Assembly: GCF_003350375.1 (NCBI RefSeq)
Contig: NZ_QQAR01000001.1
Location: forward strand, 366,874 to 430,873
Length of the DNA: 64,000 nt
Direction of reading: 5' to 3'
Source: Flavobacterium sp. AG291
Lineage (GTDB): Bacteria; Bacteroidota; Bacteroidia; Flavobacteriales; Flavobacteriaceae
The notes beneath the pieces are model-generated. The model was not told the origin of the DNA. It was given only the letters and a program-made list of their open reading frames with translations, and made no database searches. Shown piece after piece: positions 52,998 through 61,793 of the stretch (positions are counted from its first letter, which is position 1; each line of letters begins with the position of its first letter). A program made the position numbers and the translations under genes.

Positions 52998-53774
52998 CTA
53001 CTCTTGTACTACTGTGTTTTTCTTTATAATTTCTTCTGCAAGGTTAATGTAATTTACAGCACCTTTGCTCGTTGCGTCATAATTGATAATGCTTTCACCA
53101 AAACTTGGTGCCTCACTAAGTTTTACATTACGTTGTATCACGGTATCGAAAACCATATCATGGAAGTGCTTTTGTACTTCCTCCACCACCTGGTTAGACA
53201 GGCGAAGGCGGGAATCATACATAGTCAACAGCAATCCTTCGATGTCAAGTTGAGGGTTGTGTATTTTTTGTACGCTTTTTATCGTGTTCAATAACTTTCC
53301 AAGACCTTCAAGGGCGAAATATTCGCACTGGATAGGGATAACAACAGAATCTGCTGCTGTCAGGGCATTAAGGGTAAGCAAACCTAATGAAGGAGCACAG
53401 TCGATAAGGATATAATCATATTTATCCTTAACACTTTCTAATGCCTGTTTAAGCATATATTCCCTGTTTTCTTTGTCTACTAATTCAATTTCGATAGCTA
53501 CAAGGTCAATATGCGCAGGAATTACCCATACATTTGGCGAGTTGCATTCCAGCGTCGCTTCTTCCGGAGTATTGCTATGTTCCAGTATCTGGTAGGTGCC
53601 TTTTTCTACGGTTTCTACATCAATACCCAGTCCCGAACTGGCATTAGCCTGAGGGTCAGCATCTATAAGTAATACTTTTTTTTCAAGTACACCCAGCGCA
53701 GCGGCCAGATTTACAGAAGTAGTTGTTTTTCCTACGCCCCCTTTTTGGTTGGCAATGGCAATAATCTTACCCAT
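52998..53774 (-). CDS. parA: Chromosome-partitioning ATPase ParA/Soj
   Basis: 258 residues. Deviant Walker A KGGVGKTTTSVNLAA (Lys10 signature and Lys16), Walker A' LLIDADPQANASSGLG and Walker B ILIDCAPSLGLLTLNAL. It forms ATP-dependent gradients that move ParB-parS. The parB start is 4 bases after its stop. The minus-strand -7 element TATATTTG (53849-53856) lies about 75 bases upstream, overlapping the end of a terminator. Confidence 0.96.
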   Translation of the reverse strand: MGKIIAIANQKGGVGKTTTSVNLAAALGVLEKKVLLIDADPQANASSGLGIDVETVEKGTYQILEHSNTPEEATLECNSPNVWVIPAHIDLVAIEIELVDKENREYMLKQALESVKDKYDYILIDCAPSLGLLTLNALTAADSVVIPIQCEYFALEGLGKLLNTIKSVQKIHNPQLDIEGLLLTMYDSRLRLSNQVVEEVQKHFHDMVFDTVIQRNVKLSEAPSFGESIINYDATSKGAVNYINLAEEIIKKNTVVQE

Positions 53775-53855
53775 TTGTGATTGTAAATTTTGAACCGTAA
53801 AAATACAATTATTTATGGTTTATGAAAACGGAATTTGTTAACATTAGACAAATAT

Positions 53856-53885
53856 AAAAGCCCCGCTTTTTTACGCGGGGCTTTT
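53856..53885 (-). terminator. Terminator of the triple-repeat protein gene, ahead of parA
   Basis: Perfect 11-bp inverted repeat AAAAGCCCCGC / GCGGGGCTTTT with an 8-base loop; on the minus strand the tail is TTTTATATTTG, whose last eight bases are a perfect -7 element (TATATTTG, 53849-53856) for parA. Confidence 0.9.
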
Positions 53886-53910
53886 GGTATAAGACTGGCG
53901 AATCTATGAC

Positions 53911-55722
53911 TTATTTGATGATTAGTTTTTTAGACTCAGAATAATTTCCTGATTCAACTTTTACGATATACATACCAGCTGAAAGACCAGAAAGGTTTAG
54001 GTTTTGAGTTCCCTGATTTAATATAGAAGAGAATACGTTAGCACCTGTAAGAGTAAACACATTAACTGTACCGTTTGCCTCAAGATTATTGTTGATAGTT
54101 ACGTTTCCGTCTACTGATGGGTTAGGGAAAATGCCGAATGTAGTTTTGTTAAGGTCGTTAATACCTGCTACTGCTTCAGACCATTTTACATTGTCAATTA
54201 GTGCAGCTGTGTGAGCTATGCTTCCAATAATTTTGAATCCAATATATTTTTGGCCCTCAGTAGCTGTTATAGCTATATTAGTATGGTTAGTTAATTCATC
54301 AGCTATGATGATTGGATCTCCGGAAGCAACGAATGTTGTAGCGTCAGTATTATCGCTAAAGGTTCCTAACTGGATAGTAACTTCACCAGGTGCTGGACCT
54401 GCGCCCATAACTACTCTGTCTGAATCAAAAGATAAGCTGTAGCTTCCGCCAAGTGATGTAAGTTCCGGGCTTATTAGAAATGAATCTGTATTTGGAGCTC
54501 CTGAAGCATAAAAAGTTACAAAGTTTTCGTTTTCTGCTCCGTCTATGTAGAGCATTGCTCCATTAGTTATTGTTGACCAACAATTTTCGTTAACATCTGT
54601 AAATGAGTTGAAGTCTTCGTTAAGCGTTGCAACAGCAGCACATGGGGTTGCCGTTACCTCAGACCATTTTACGTTATCGATAGCAACTGCATTGTGCGTA
54701 CCTGTACCGATAATTTTGAAAGCAATGAATTTTTGAGTTTCTGATGCAGGGATTGCAATATTGGCATGTGTTTCAGAAGTTTCAGTTACAACGAATGGTT
54801 CGCCAACAGCAACAAAGTTTTCAAAATCACCCGCAGTAGCTAGAGTACCGACCTGTACAGTCATGTCTCCTGCTGGGAAACCGTTTTGACCTGCCAGTTT
54901 GAAAGTATCGAACGAAAGTTCATGATTACCGTCAATTGTAGAAAGTTCAGGAGTCACAAGGTAGCCTGCTGCACCTGCTGCTGTCATGTTATAATAGGCA
55001 GCATATTGATTTGTTTGGTCCTGACTTGCAGTAGTGTAAACAAGAGGTGATGATGTAGATGACCAGCAATATTCGCTGATAGCATTAAAAGATGGTGTAA
55101 AGTTGCTGAAATCCTCATCAAGAGTTGTAACAGCAGGGCATGGGTTTGGAATTTCGTTGTAAACTACGTTATCCAAAGCCGCTGCATTGAAAGCATCTGC
55201 TGATAAGAACTTAAATGCTATGTATTTTTTTGTTTCTGATGCTGGGATTACAATGTTAGCATGTGTTGTAAGTTCTGCTGCGATAGTGTAAGCAGAACCA
55301 ATCGCTTCAAAATCTGTAGCGTCAGTTGGGCTTGATACTAATCCTACTTCAACAGTAACAACACCTGTTGGCGTTTGTCCTCCTTGTCCTGCAGGTTTGA
55401 AGGTGTCGAAAGAAAGCTGGTGAGTTCCATCAACTGTAATTAATTCAGGGGCAATGATGTAACCCGCTACGTTAGCTCCTGTCATGTGCGTGTAATAAAC
55501 AGCATATTGGTTTGAAGGTGTTCCTGCTTCGGCTGTATAAATCCATGGGCCTTGTGCTGCTGCACCTATAGAACTCCAACATTGTTGTGGGAATGCCTGA
55601 GCTGAATTACTAGTAATTGTAAAATCAACAAAGTCTTCATTTAGTGTTGCTACTGCTTCACATTGTGCATAAGAAGCGATACCGGCGAAAAGAGCAGCTA
55701 CCAGGAGTAGATTTTTTTTCAT
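53911..55722 (-). CDS. Secreted triple-repeat protein with type IX sorting domain
   Basis: 603 residues, signal peptide to residue 20 (ASYAQ). Three tandem units start at Cys21, Cys195 and Cys361, each with C-x-A-V-x-TL-x-EDF, a CWS motif, a YxxxYYxxM or YASG line, LSFDTFK- or LSFDS-type strands and a final ALDNVVYNE / AIDNVKWSE line. This is the choice-of-anchor or MAM-like beta-sandwich style of T9SS cargo. The last 75 residues (GIFPNPSVDGNVTINN ... MYIVKVESGNYSESKKLIIK) are the type A sorting domain. Likely an adhesin or binding protein at the cell surface; no catalytic residues seen. Confidence 0.88.
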   Translation of the reverse strand: MKKNLLLVAALFAGIASYAQCEAVATLNEDFVDFTITSNSAQAFPQQCWSSIGAAAQGPWIYTAEAGTPSNQYAVYYTHMTGANVAGYIIAPELITVDGTHQLSFDTFKPAGQGGQTPTGVVTVEVGLVSSPTDATDFEAIGSAYTIAAELTTHANIVIPASETKKYIAFKFLSADAFNAAALDNVVYNEIPNPCPAVTTLDEDFSNFTPSFNAISEYCWSSTSSPLVYTTASQDQTNQYAAYYNMTAAGAAGYLVTPELSTIDGNHELSFDTFKLAGQNGFPAGDMTVQVGTLATAGDFENFVAVGEPFVVTETSETHANIAIPASETQKFIAFKIIGTGTHNAVAIDNVKWSEVTATPCAAVATLNEDFNSFTDVNENCWSTITNGAMLYIDGAENENFVTFYASGAPNTDSFLISPELTSLGGSYSLSFDSDRVVMGAGPAPGEVTIQLGTFSDNTDATTFVASGDPIIIADELTNHTNIAITATEGQKYIGFKIIGSIAHTAALIDNVKWSEAVAGINDLNKTTFGIFPNPSVDGNVTINNNLEANGTVNVFTLTGANVFSSILNQGTQNLNLSGLSAGMYIVKVESGNYSESKKLIIK

Positions 55723-55762
55723 TTGATATTTTATTTAGATTTATTAAAAATAATTTACGTCG

Positions 55763-55770
55763 CAAATATA
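55763..55770 (-). promoter_or_regulatory. -7 element TATATTTG of the triple-repeat protein gene
   Basis: Perfect TAnnTTTG on the minus strand, about 40 bases upstream of the ATG at 55722, with only an approximate -33 (TTTAGAC). Confidence 0.55.
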
Positions 55771-55904
55771 TAAATTTATTTAAACTAAGTCTAAATAAAT
55801 GATTTGATTTTTTATAAGTATGTTATTGTTAAAAACCCGGGATATTGTTTGAATAGAGGATGAAAAAAGAGGTGTTTAAATATGAAGTTCATAGAATTGC
55901 ATAA

Positions 55905-55937
55905 AAAAAGCTCCTGATCTTAAATCAGGAGCTTTTT
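55905..55937. terminator. Terminator after the SDR gene
   Basis: Perfect 14-bp inverted repeat AAAAAGCTCCTGAT / ATCAGGAGCTTTTT with a 5-base loop. On the minus strand it is followed by seven T residues. Confidence 0.93.
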
Positions 55938-55956
55938 AAAATTCAGAAATATCTGT

Positions 55957-56838
55957 TTATTTATTTTTTTTCGCTTTAATCATGGCCTCAAGCATATCCC
56001 ACATTTCTTCGGGGATGGCCTCAAGTAAATTGAATTGCCCTGCGCCTTTAAGCCATTCTCCGCCATCAATAGTTATCACTTCACCGTTTACATAGGCAGA
56101 GAAATCTGAAACAAGGTAAGCTGCAATGTTAGCCAATTCCTGATGATCGCCTACACGTTTTAACGGTACTTTTTTAGCCAGGTCAAATTTATCTTTCAGG
56201 TCACCGGGCAATAACCTGTCCCAGGCACCTTTAGTAGGAAAGGGGCCCGGTGCAATCGCATTTGATCGGATGCCGTATTTGGCCCATTCTACAGCCAGGC
56301 TTCGTGTCATTGCCAGTACTCCGGCTTTGGCGGTAGCACTTGGCACTACATAGGCAGACCCTGTCCATGCATAAGTAGTTACTATATTAAGGATGGTCGA
56401 TTTTTCCTGTTTAGTATCTATCCAGTGTTTCCCGAATGCAAGGGTACAGTTTTTTGAGCCTTTAAGCACGATGTCTATAACGGTATCAAAAGCATTGGCA
56501 GATAAACGTTCTGTAGGTGAAATAAAGTTACCCGCTGCATTGTTAAGCAAAACGTCAACCCTGCCATATTCTTTTAATACGGCCTGAAGCATATTTTCTA
56601 CTTCTTCATAATGACGTACGTCGCACTGTACGGCCAGACATTTACCTCCTGTTTCTGCTTCCAGTTCCTGTGCGGTTGTTTTAAGTTTTTCAAGATCGCG
56701 GGAAGTAATGGCAACCTTAGCACCGAGTTCCATAAAGTATTTGGTCATCGATTTACCAAGGCCGCTGCCTCCACCGGTAACCACAATTATTTTGTCCTGC
56801 AATGCATTATCGCGAAGCATCTTATCTGTATAAGCCAT
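55957..56838 (-). CDS. SDR oxidoreductase, 2,4-dienoyl-CoA reductase-like
   Basis: 293 residues. Rossmann motif VVTGGGSGLGKS (20-30) and NNAAGNF (99-105), as in NADP-dependent reductases of the peroxisomal 2,4-dienoyl-CoA reductase type. The usual YxxxK active site is replaced by S167-A-T-A-K171 (PSATAKAGV), a substitution also found in that family, which uses a different mechanism. GPFPTKGAWDRLLPG and the C-terminal extension LLEAIPEEMWDMLEAMIKA fit. It would reduce 2,4-dienoyl-CoA during breakdown of unsaturated fatty acids. Confidence 0.85.
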   Translation of the reverse strand: MAYTDKMLRDNALQDKIIVVTGGGSGLGKSMTKYFMELGAKVAITSRDLEKLKTTAQELEAETGGKCLAVQCDVRHYEEVENMLQAVLKEYGRVDVLLNNAAGNFISPTERLSANAFDTVIDIVLKGSKNCTLAFGKHWIDTKQEKSTILNIVTTYAWTGSAYVVPSATAKAGVLAMTRSLAVEWAKYGIRSNAIAPGPFPTKGAWDRLLPGDLKDKFDLAKKVPLKRVGDHQELANIAAYLVSDFSAYVNGEVITIDGGEWLKGAGQFNLLEAIPEEMWDMLEAMIKAKKNK

Positions 56839-56917
56839 AGTTTGTATTGTAAGTGTTTGTTTGAGAAATTAAATATATAAAAAAGTATGCATACATAAAT
56901 ATATTTGGTGTAAAGTA

Positions 56918-57496
56918 TTATTCCTGACATAATGATTCAGTGTTTGGTATTGTATGCAAAGTCTCGAGTGCATCAATTAATAGTTTCTTTGCTTCACTAA
57001 AATCAGAGTCTGTAAAAAGGGGAGTGCCAAGGCCTAATATATTACCTTCTGATACAATGTTTAAAAAGAGCTGTGAAACTACTTCACTGTTTTTACCTTC
57101 CGGTAAATCAAAACTCCAAAACACTGCCTTTTTGCCTAATGCGGGCAGGAGTATAATTTCACTGGTAATAAGAAGAGAACGGGTTGCAAAAATGTTTCGG
57201 AGATGTTCCTGTTCAGTTGCTATGTATCTTAATAATAGGGGTTCGTCATCATTTTTCTTGTCTAAATAGTTCGATTTGTCAAGTAAGATATACTGAAGAG
57301 CCGTTTCGTTAATATTAATAATATCGGGGTTTTCGCTTAAGTCTACATCGCCTTTTAGTGCTATAGCATACAATAAATCATTGTCAGGTATTATCCAATA
57401 TGCCATATTGTTGTTACATTTTACAAGTGATTGTGCCGGTAAGTTTGTGATGAATAATGCCATTACAATCCTTAAAATAAGTTTAAATGGTTTCAT
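56918..57496 (-). CDS. Hypothetical exported protein (192 aa)
   Basis: From the ATG at 57496: MKPFKLILRIVMALFITNLPAQS, a signal peptide. An upstream GTG in frame would add two residues. The body has AYWIIPDNDLLYAIALKGDV, LLLRYIATEQEHLRNIFATRSL and GKKAVFWSFDLPEGKNSEVVSQL with no recognised family; a single Cys remains near the mature N-terminus (KCNNN). It is transcribed toward the SDR gene with a 79-base gap and may share its promoter region with the divergent response regulator. Confidence 0.65.
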   Translation of the reverse strand: MKPFKLILRIVMALFITNLPAQSLVKCNNNMAYWIIPDNDLLYAIALKGDVDLSENPDIININETALQYILLDKSNYLDKKNDDEPLLLRYIATEQEHLRNIFATRSLLITSEIILLPALGKKAVFWSFDLPEGKNSEVVSQLFLNIVSEGNILGLGTPLFTDSDFSEAKKLLIDALETLHTIPNTESLCQE

Positions 57497-57690
57497 AATC
57501 ACTGCTTTTAGACTCTAAATGAGTATTTATTTATAAATTTAGCTATTATTTCTAAAATATTAAATGCGCTGGCTGTTAATGTGTTGTAAAAAAAAAGATA
57601 TGCACCCCGGAAAATATTCTTTTTTAGACTGTTTAAGTTTTAAAATAAGTGTTTTATCTTTCAGCCGGCTAAACTACTAAATGAAACGTA

Positions 57691-58296
57691 ATGAAAATTT
57701 TACTTGCTGATGACCACAGTGTAATAAGACAAGGTGTCTCTTTAATGTTAAGAGACGCTTTTGATAGTCTTGAAATTGAACAAGCGGACAGTTTTTATGA
57801 AACACTGAACCTTGTTAAGGATATTGAGTTCGACTTACTTCTTTTGGATATAAATTTACCAGGAGGCGATACAGATACTATGATCGCTGATGTAAGGGGG
57901 CTTCAGAGTGATTTAAAAGTACTTATGTTTTCGGCTTATGATGAAGACCAGTACGGTCTTCGTTATTATCAGGCAGGTGCTCAGGGTTATGTTAATAAAC
58001 TAAGCTCCGAAGAAACAATTCTTCAGGCTGTGAATGCAGTACTGGATGGAGGCCTGTTTTTTGGGAATTCATTAGGTGCTCCATCTGTAAAATCTATAAA
58101 TCCTTTAGAGACACTTTCGGCCAGAGAGCTTGAAATTGCCGGTATGCTTGTAAAAGGTGAAGGTAACCTTGAAATCTCTAATAAGTTAGGGATAGGTATG
58201 TCTACAGTGAGTACTTATAAAAGCAGGATATTTGAAAAACTAGGAGTGACCAATGTTTTAACAATGGCAGAAAAATACTGGCATTATAAAAACTAA
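57691..58296 (+). CDS. NarL/LuxR-type response regulator
   Basis: 201 residues. Receiver domain: acidic pair Asp7-Asp8, phospho-acceptor Asp53 (LLLLDINLPGG), conserved Ser/Thr near 81 and Lys near 103 (YVNKLSSEE). LuxR-type HTH at about 136-198 (LSARELEIAGMLVKGEGNLEISNKLGIGMSTVSTYKSRIFEKLGV). It is probably the partner of the kinase that ends on the opposite strand with a 4-base overlap, although such tail-to-tail pairs need testing. Confidence 0.92.
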   Translation: MKILLADDHSVIRQGVSLMLRDAFDSLEIEQADSFYETLNLVKDIEFDLLLLDINLPGGDTDTMIADVRGLQSDLKVLMFSAYDEDQYGLRYYQAGAQGYVNKLSSEETILQAVNAVLDGGLFFGNSLGAPSVKSINPLETLSARELEIAGMLVKGEGNLEISNKLGIGMSTVSTYKSRIFEKLGVTNVLTMAEKYWHYKN

Positions 58297-61200
58297 TTTG
58301 GTCGAATAAAGCTTATCGTTATAGTTGTCCCTTTTTCGGAGGAAGTTATATACAGGCTTCCTCCAATGATAACTAAAAGTTCAATGATCATATGCAATCC
58401 CATTCCGGTTGGTTTTCCGGATGGCTTATTTCCCTGTGCAAGATTGTTGTAAAAATTCACCATTTCAGCACTCATCCCTTTACCGGTGTCCGTCACAGTA
58501 ATAGATAATTCATTATCCTTTTGTGATGAGGTTATAGTGATACTTCCGTCAAAAGTATGCTTTAGAGCATTGTCCAGGAGATTGTGTAAAACTATCGACA
58601 GTAAGTGTCTGTTAATTGTAATGAACAGGCTGCTGTCGGTATAATTGTATAGTTTTGTTTTTGCAGCTGTGGCTATGTTTTTAAAGAATGTTATTTTTTC
58701 CTCTGCAAGGTTTCGGATAGAGTAGGGTTCCGATTCGGTATTATTCAAATCAGTTTCCTTTGCATACTCCAGGAAATTGTCAACAAAATGATATAATTGT
58801 GTCGATGAGGTATGTATAGCTTTTACATCCTCTTTTTCCACTGATCCTGTCTTTTCCAGATTATTATACAGGTATTTCCCGGTAAGAGCTATAAACTTTA
58901 GGGGACTCTTTATATCATGTGTTATAGTCTTTATAAGATTTTTGTGGTTTTTTACCTGTACACTAAGGTCTTCTTTTGTTTTTCTCAACGTCAAAACAGT
59001 AGATTGTAACTGTTCAGTTCGTAGTACCACCTGTTTTTCAAGCTGTATGTTCTTATGTTTGATGTAACGAATCCTAAGTTTCACAGATAAGTATATTACA
59101 AGTAGCCCCAAAGCAACAAGTACAACGGTAAACCAGCCTGTTTGCCAAAAAGCTGGTGTTATGCTGAATTGTATGTCTTTGTAAATGTACTTTGATCCAA
59201 ATCCGGATAATTTGCGAATTTTTAAGGTATATTCCCCCGGAGGTAAAGTAGAGAAAGATACATTGGTTTCGGTCATAGGTGTCCAGTTCTGAACAACAGG
59301 ACCTTCAAGCCTGGTTTCAATATTTTTATTATAAGCATTCCCGAAGAATGGACTGCTGATGAAAAATTTGATTTTCCCAAAATGCCTGTCAAATACAAAT
59401 TTGGAATTATTATAAGCGTAAGTAGTTGAATCAACCTCTATTTCATCAAGATAAATACCACTGTCGGGCAATCTCTTGTGAACACTCAAAGGATTAAAGT
59501 ACACAATCCCATCCATAGAAGGGAAAAATATAGTTTTTTGGTTCACGTTTACGCCACAAGGTGTACAGCCACCATTGAATTCGTTATTAAGGAACCCAAG
59601 GCTTTTATCGTATAAATTATAGTAAACGGTTTTTGTCTTGTTGTCAGCATAGTCAAAAAGGTCCTGTTTTTGTGCGGCAAAAAGCCCTTTATTGGTTGTT
59701 AGCCACATTACACCTTCTTTGTCTTCAATAATGCAGTGTGTTGTAAGCAGGTAACCATACCTGTCTTTTGGCATATGCGTAAATTTGCCCTTTCGGTAAA
59801 GGAAGAAACCATTATTATAAGTGCCTAGCCATATTTCACCAGGACTGGAGGCATAAATGCTTCTAACATGGGTGGTGCTGCTTATTTCTTTTACTCTTTC
59901 GGTTTTTTTTGTATTAAGGTTAAATTTGTAGAGTCCCTCCCATGATCCGCACCATAGTGTTTTTCCGTCTACCTCTACAATTTCAGTTGGTGGGAAATCA
60001 ATTTTTGAAATAAGTTGAGGTGCAGGTGAATCTTCATTAGGATTTATGGTATACAATGCGCCTTTATCTGCCTGGCTATATGCTCCTATGTAAATGTTTC
60101 CATTTGCTCCTTTGGCAATGCATCTTGCAGAACGGTTTAGGTCCCAGGTGTTAAATTTTTTAAAGTTACTTTTTTTAGTAAATCGGTATACTGAATTTAG
60201 TTTTTTTGTCCAGATATTACCGTTTTTATCAGTAAGAACTGCAAACTTATCGCTATATTTTTCAATATCTATTGCTGACTTTTCGCCTTTATCGCTAAAA
60301 ATTTCTCCTGTAGATGTTAGTATTTTATTGTCTCCAAGTTGCGTTAAGGCATAGTAAATATTGCTATTGCCATTACTTTCTTCATTTGGAGCAATGTTAT
60401 GCCGGAAATCGTTACGTTTTACAACGAGAAGCCCTTTGTTGCTACTGCCAAGATATAAGACCTCATTTTTTTCATCGTAATAAGCAGAAACAATGTTGTT
60501 GGCTTTATAGTTAAAGCCCTCAAAAATCAATTCTTTTACAAGATGATCATTTGTTTTTCTAAGGTAAAACAATTTATCATCAGAGAACAGGAAGGCTTGT
60601 TGGGCAATATTATTAGAGAAGATTTCAATTTTTTTAGTGAAGTCGTACCCAAACTTTTGAAAGCTTTTGTTTATTTCAGAAAATAAAGAATATTCATTTT
60701 TTTCATTAACGATATACAGGTCACCCGAGCTTACAAAAAATTTATCAGATTGATTAAAGATATGCTTTTTTTGCTGAGTCAGCTTGTAATTTGAGTTGTA
60801 AATGCTAACGCTATCCTGTGTGAAAATATAGGTTCTGTCCTTCACAGAAATAGCAAGAGGTTTTTGTCTTTGCTTATAATAATCCTGAAAGTAAGCATCT
60901 CTGCTTAATAGTGTATACAGTTTTTTGCGATACTTTATGGTATCCATGTTTTTCACGGCTCTTTCATGAATCAAAAGTGTTTCCGATCTTTCGTTGAGTA
61001 TGATTATGCTGTCTTTTGCAACACTGCCGGTAAATAGCAACATCCTGTTGGAAGAAAGTCCCTTAGTATTCTCAGAATTATAGATGTTAAAGTTTTGACC
61101 ATCATACCTTACAATTCCGTTTTCAGTAGAGAGCCAGATATATCCATACTTGTCAGCGGTAATTGATTTTACACTATTTTGAGGTAAATGTTTGCTGTCT

Positions 61201-61301
61201 GCAGAAAACCATTGGTAATTGTAGTTTTGCTGCGATGTCATTTGCTGGCTAAATAGCAGCAAAAGGAGTAGTTTTAAGATATAATTACAAAAAAGCTTCA
61301 T
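58293..61301 (-). CDS. Two-component propeller sensor histidine kinase
   Basis: 1002 residues. Signal peptide, then a large periplasmic sensor built from two-component-regulator propeller repeats (DKYGYIWLSTENGIVRYDG; PGEIWLGTYNNGFFLYRKG; EGVMWLTTNKGLFAAQ), a Y_Y_Y-like domain (about 640-710), one membrane helix (about 717-738), a coiled coil and the HisKA box with phospho-His795 (ITHDIKSPLKF). The ATPase domain has the N box NLLDNALKH, G1 VTDTGKGMS and G2 PTGMGLHMI. There is no receiver or AraC domain, so it is a classical kinase, not a hybrid. Propeller sensors in Bacteroidota often detect glycans or surface signals. Confidence 0.92.
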   Translation of the reverse strand: MKLFCNYILKLLLLLLFSQQMTSQQNYNYQWFSADSKHLPQNSVKSITADKYGYIWLSTENGIVRYDGQNFNIYNSENTKGLSSNRMLLFTGSVAKDSIIILNERSETLLIHERAVKNMDTIKYRKKLYTLLSRDAYFQDYYKQRQKPLAISVKDRTYIFTQDSVSIYNSNYKLTQQKKHIFNQSDKFFVSSGDLYIVNEKNEYSLFSEINKSFQKFGYDFTKKIEIFSNNIAQQAFLFSDDKLFYLRKTNDHLVKELIFEGFNYKANNIVSAYYDEKNEVLYLGSSNKGLLVVKRNDFRHNIAPNEESNGNSNIYYALTQLGDNKILTSTGEIFSDKGEKSAIDIEKYSDKFAVLTDKNGNIWTKKLNSVYRFTKKSNFKKFNTWDLNRSARCIAKGANGNIYIGAYSQADKGALYTINPNEDSPAPQLISKIDFPPTEIVEVDGKTLWCGSWEGLYKFNLNTKKTERVKEISSTTHVRSIYASSPGEIWLGTYNNGFFLYRKGKFTHMPKDRYGYLLTTHCIIEDKEGVMWLTTNKGLFAAQKQDLFDYADNKTKTVYYNLYDKSLGFLNNEFNGGCTPCGVNVNQKTIFFPSMDGIVYFNPLSVHKRLPDSGIYLDEIEVDSTTYAYNNSKFVFDRHFGKIKFFISSPFFGNAYNKNIETRLEGPVVQNWTPMTETNVSFSTLPPGEYTLKIRKLSGFGSKYIYKDIQFSITPAFWQTGWFTVVLVALGLLVIYLSVKLRIRYIKHKNIQLEKQVVLRTEQLQSTVLTLRKTKEDLSVQVKNHKNLIKTITHDIKSPLKFIALTGKYLYNNLEKTGSVEKEDVKAIHTSSTQLYHFVDNFLEYAKETDLNNTESEPYSIRNLAEEKITFFKNIATAAKTKLYNYTDSSLFITINRHLLSIVLHNLLDNALKHTFDGSITITSSQKDNELSITVTDTGKGMSAEMVNFYNNLAQGNKPSGKPTGMGLHMIIELLVIIGGSLYITSSEKGTTITISFIRPN

Positions 61302-61319
61302 TGGTCAAGGCTTGTGCGT

Positions 61320-61327
61320 CAAATATA
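61320..61327 (-). promoter_or_regulatory. -7 element TATATTTG of the kinase gene
   Basis: Perfect TAnnTTTG on the minus strand, 18 bases before the kinase ATG at 61301. No clear -33 element. Confidence 0.5.
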
Positions 61328-61584
61328 CTAAAGACTGTTCGAAATTGTATGAAAAGTTCATAAAAGTATTAATTGGGATTAAAGTTTGAAATTACTGTAT
61401 CAGAGTTTTTTTGATTTTTTTAAACTGAATTGATAGTTTTAAGCTAAACTGACATGTAATTTGTAAGTGAATTAGGCCTTAATTTGTTGTTCGTTAATTC
61501 CGGTTAAGAGCTTTTTTAATCCGAAATTTATGAGAATAATTCGATTTTAAGTGATTTTTGCAGGTTTAGGTTTGTCAATACTCC

Positions 61585-61613
61585 GTTTACCGATATATAG
61601 TATGTGTTTACCG
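61585..61613 (+). repeat. Direct repeats GTTTACCG with 21-bp period
   Basis: GTTTACCG at 61585-61592 and 61606-61613, 21 bases from start to start, i.e. two helical turns on the same face. They end 6 bases upstream of the -33 TTTG at 61620, an activator-type position. The spacing resembles LytTR-type direct repeats. Confidence 0.5.
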
Positions 61614-61619
61614 TGTTTT

Positions 61620-61651
61620 TTTGCTGTTTCCTCTTGTATATCATACATTTG
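61620..61651 (+). promoter_or_regulatory. Promoter upstream of the collagen-like gene region
   Basis: TTTG (61620-61623), 20 bases, TACATTTG (61644-61651). It would start transcription near 61657, reading toward the 76-residue peptide and the collagen-like gene with a leader of about 135 bases. Confidence 0.55.
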
Positions 61652-61765
61652 TGTCAGTTTAGTATGGTAGGCAAATAAGGGTTTGTCTATATTTTATCTA
61701 TGCTAAACCAGCTCATATTGAGTCAAAAACCCGATTGAGTTTAACGTTTAATTAAGTTTTTTTCG

Positions 61766-61773
61766 CATCTTTG
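61766..61773 (+). promoter_or_regulatory. Near-consensus -7 element CATCTTTG
   Basis: One mismatch to TAnnTTTG (first T is C). It lies 20 bases before the ATG at 61794, a typical distance, but no TTTG stands at -33. Confidence 0.35.
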
Positions 61774-61793
61774 CACCATAATTAATAATTAAA

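Larger units (their letters stand above)
61302..61793. other. 492-bp AT-rich intergenic regulatory region
   Basis: No open frame of note. It carries a minus-strand -7 element for the kinase gene (61320-61327), a pair of GTTTACCG direct repeats (61585-61613), a consensus-like plus-strand promoter (61620-61651) and a weaker -7 element (61766-61773) near the small peptide gene. The stretch 61330-61580 shows only AT-rich sequence and A/T tracts. Confidence 0.6.

Noticed and set aside
51519..53774. Search for parS sites near parAB
   Set aside because: I looked for the usual palindrome of the GTTTCACGTGAAAC type in and around parA and parB and did not see one; it is probably elsewhere on the chromosome.
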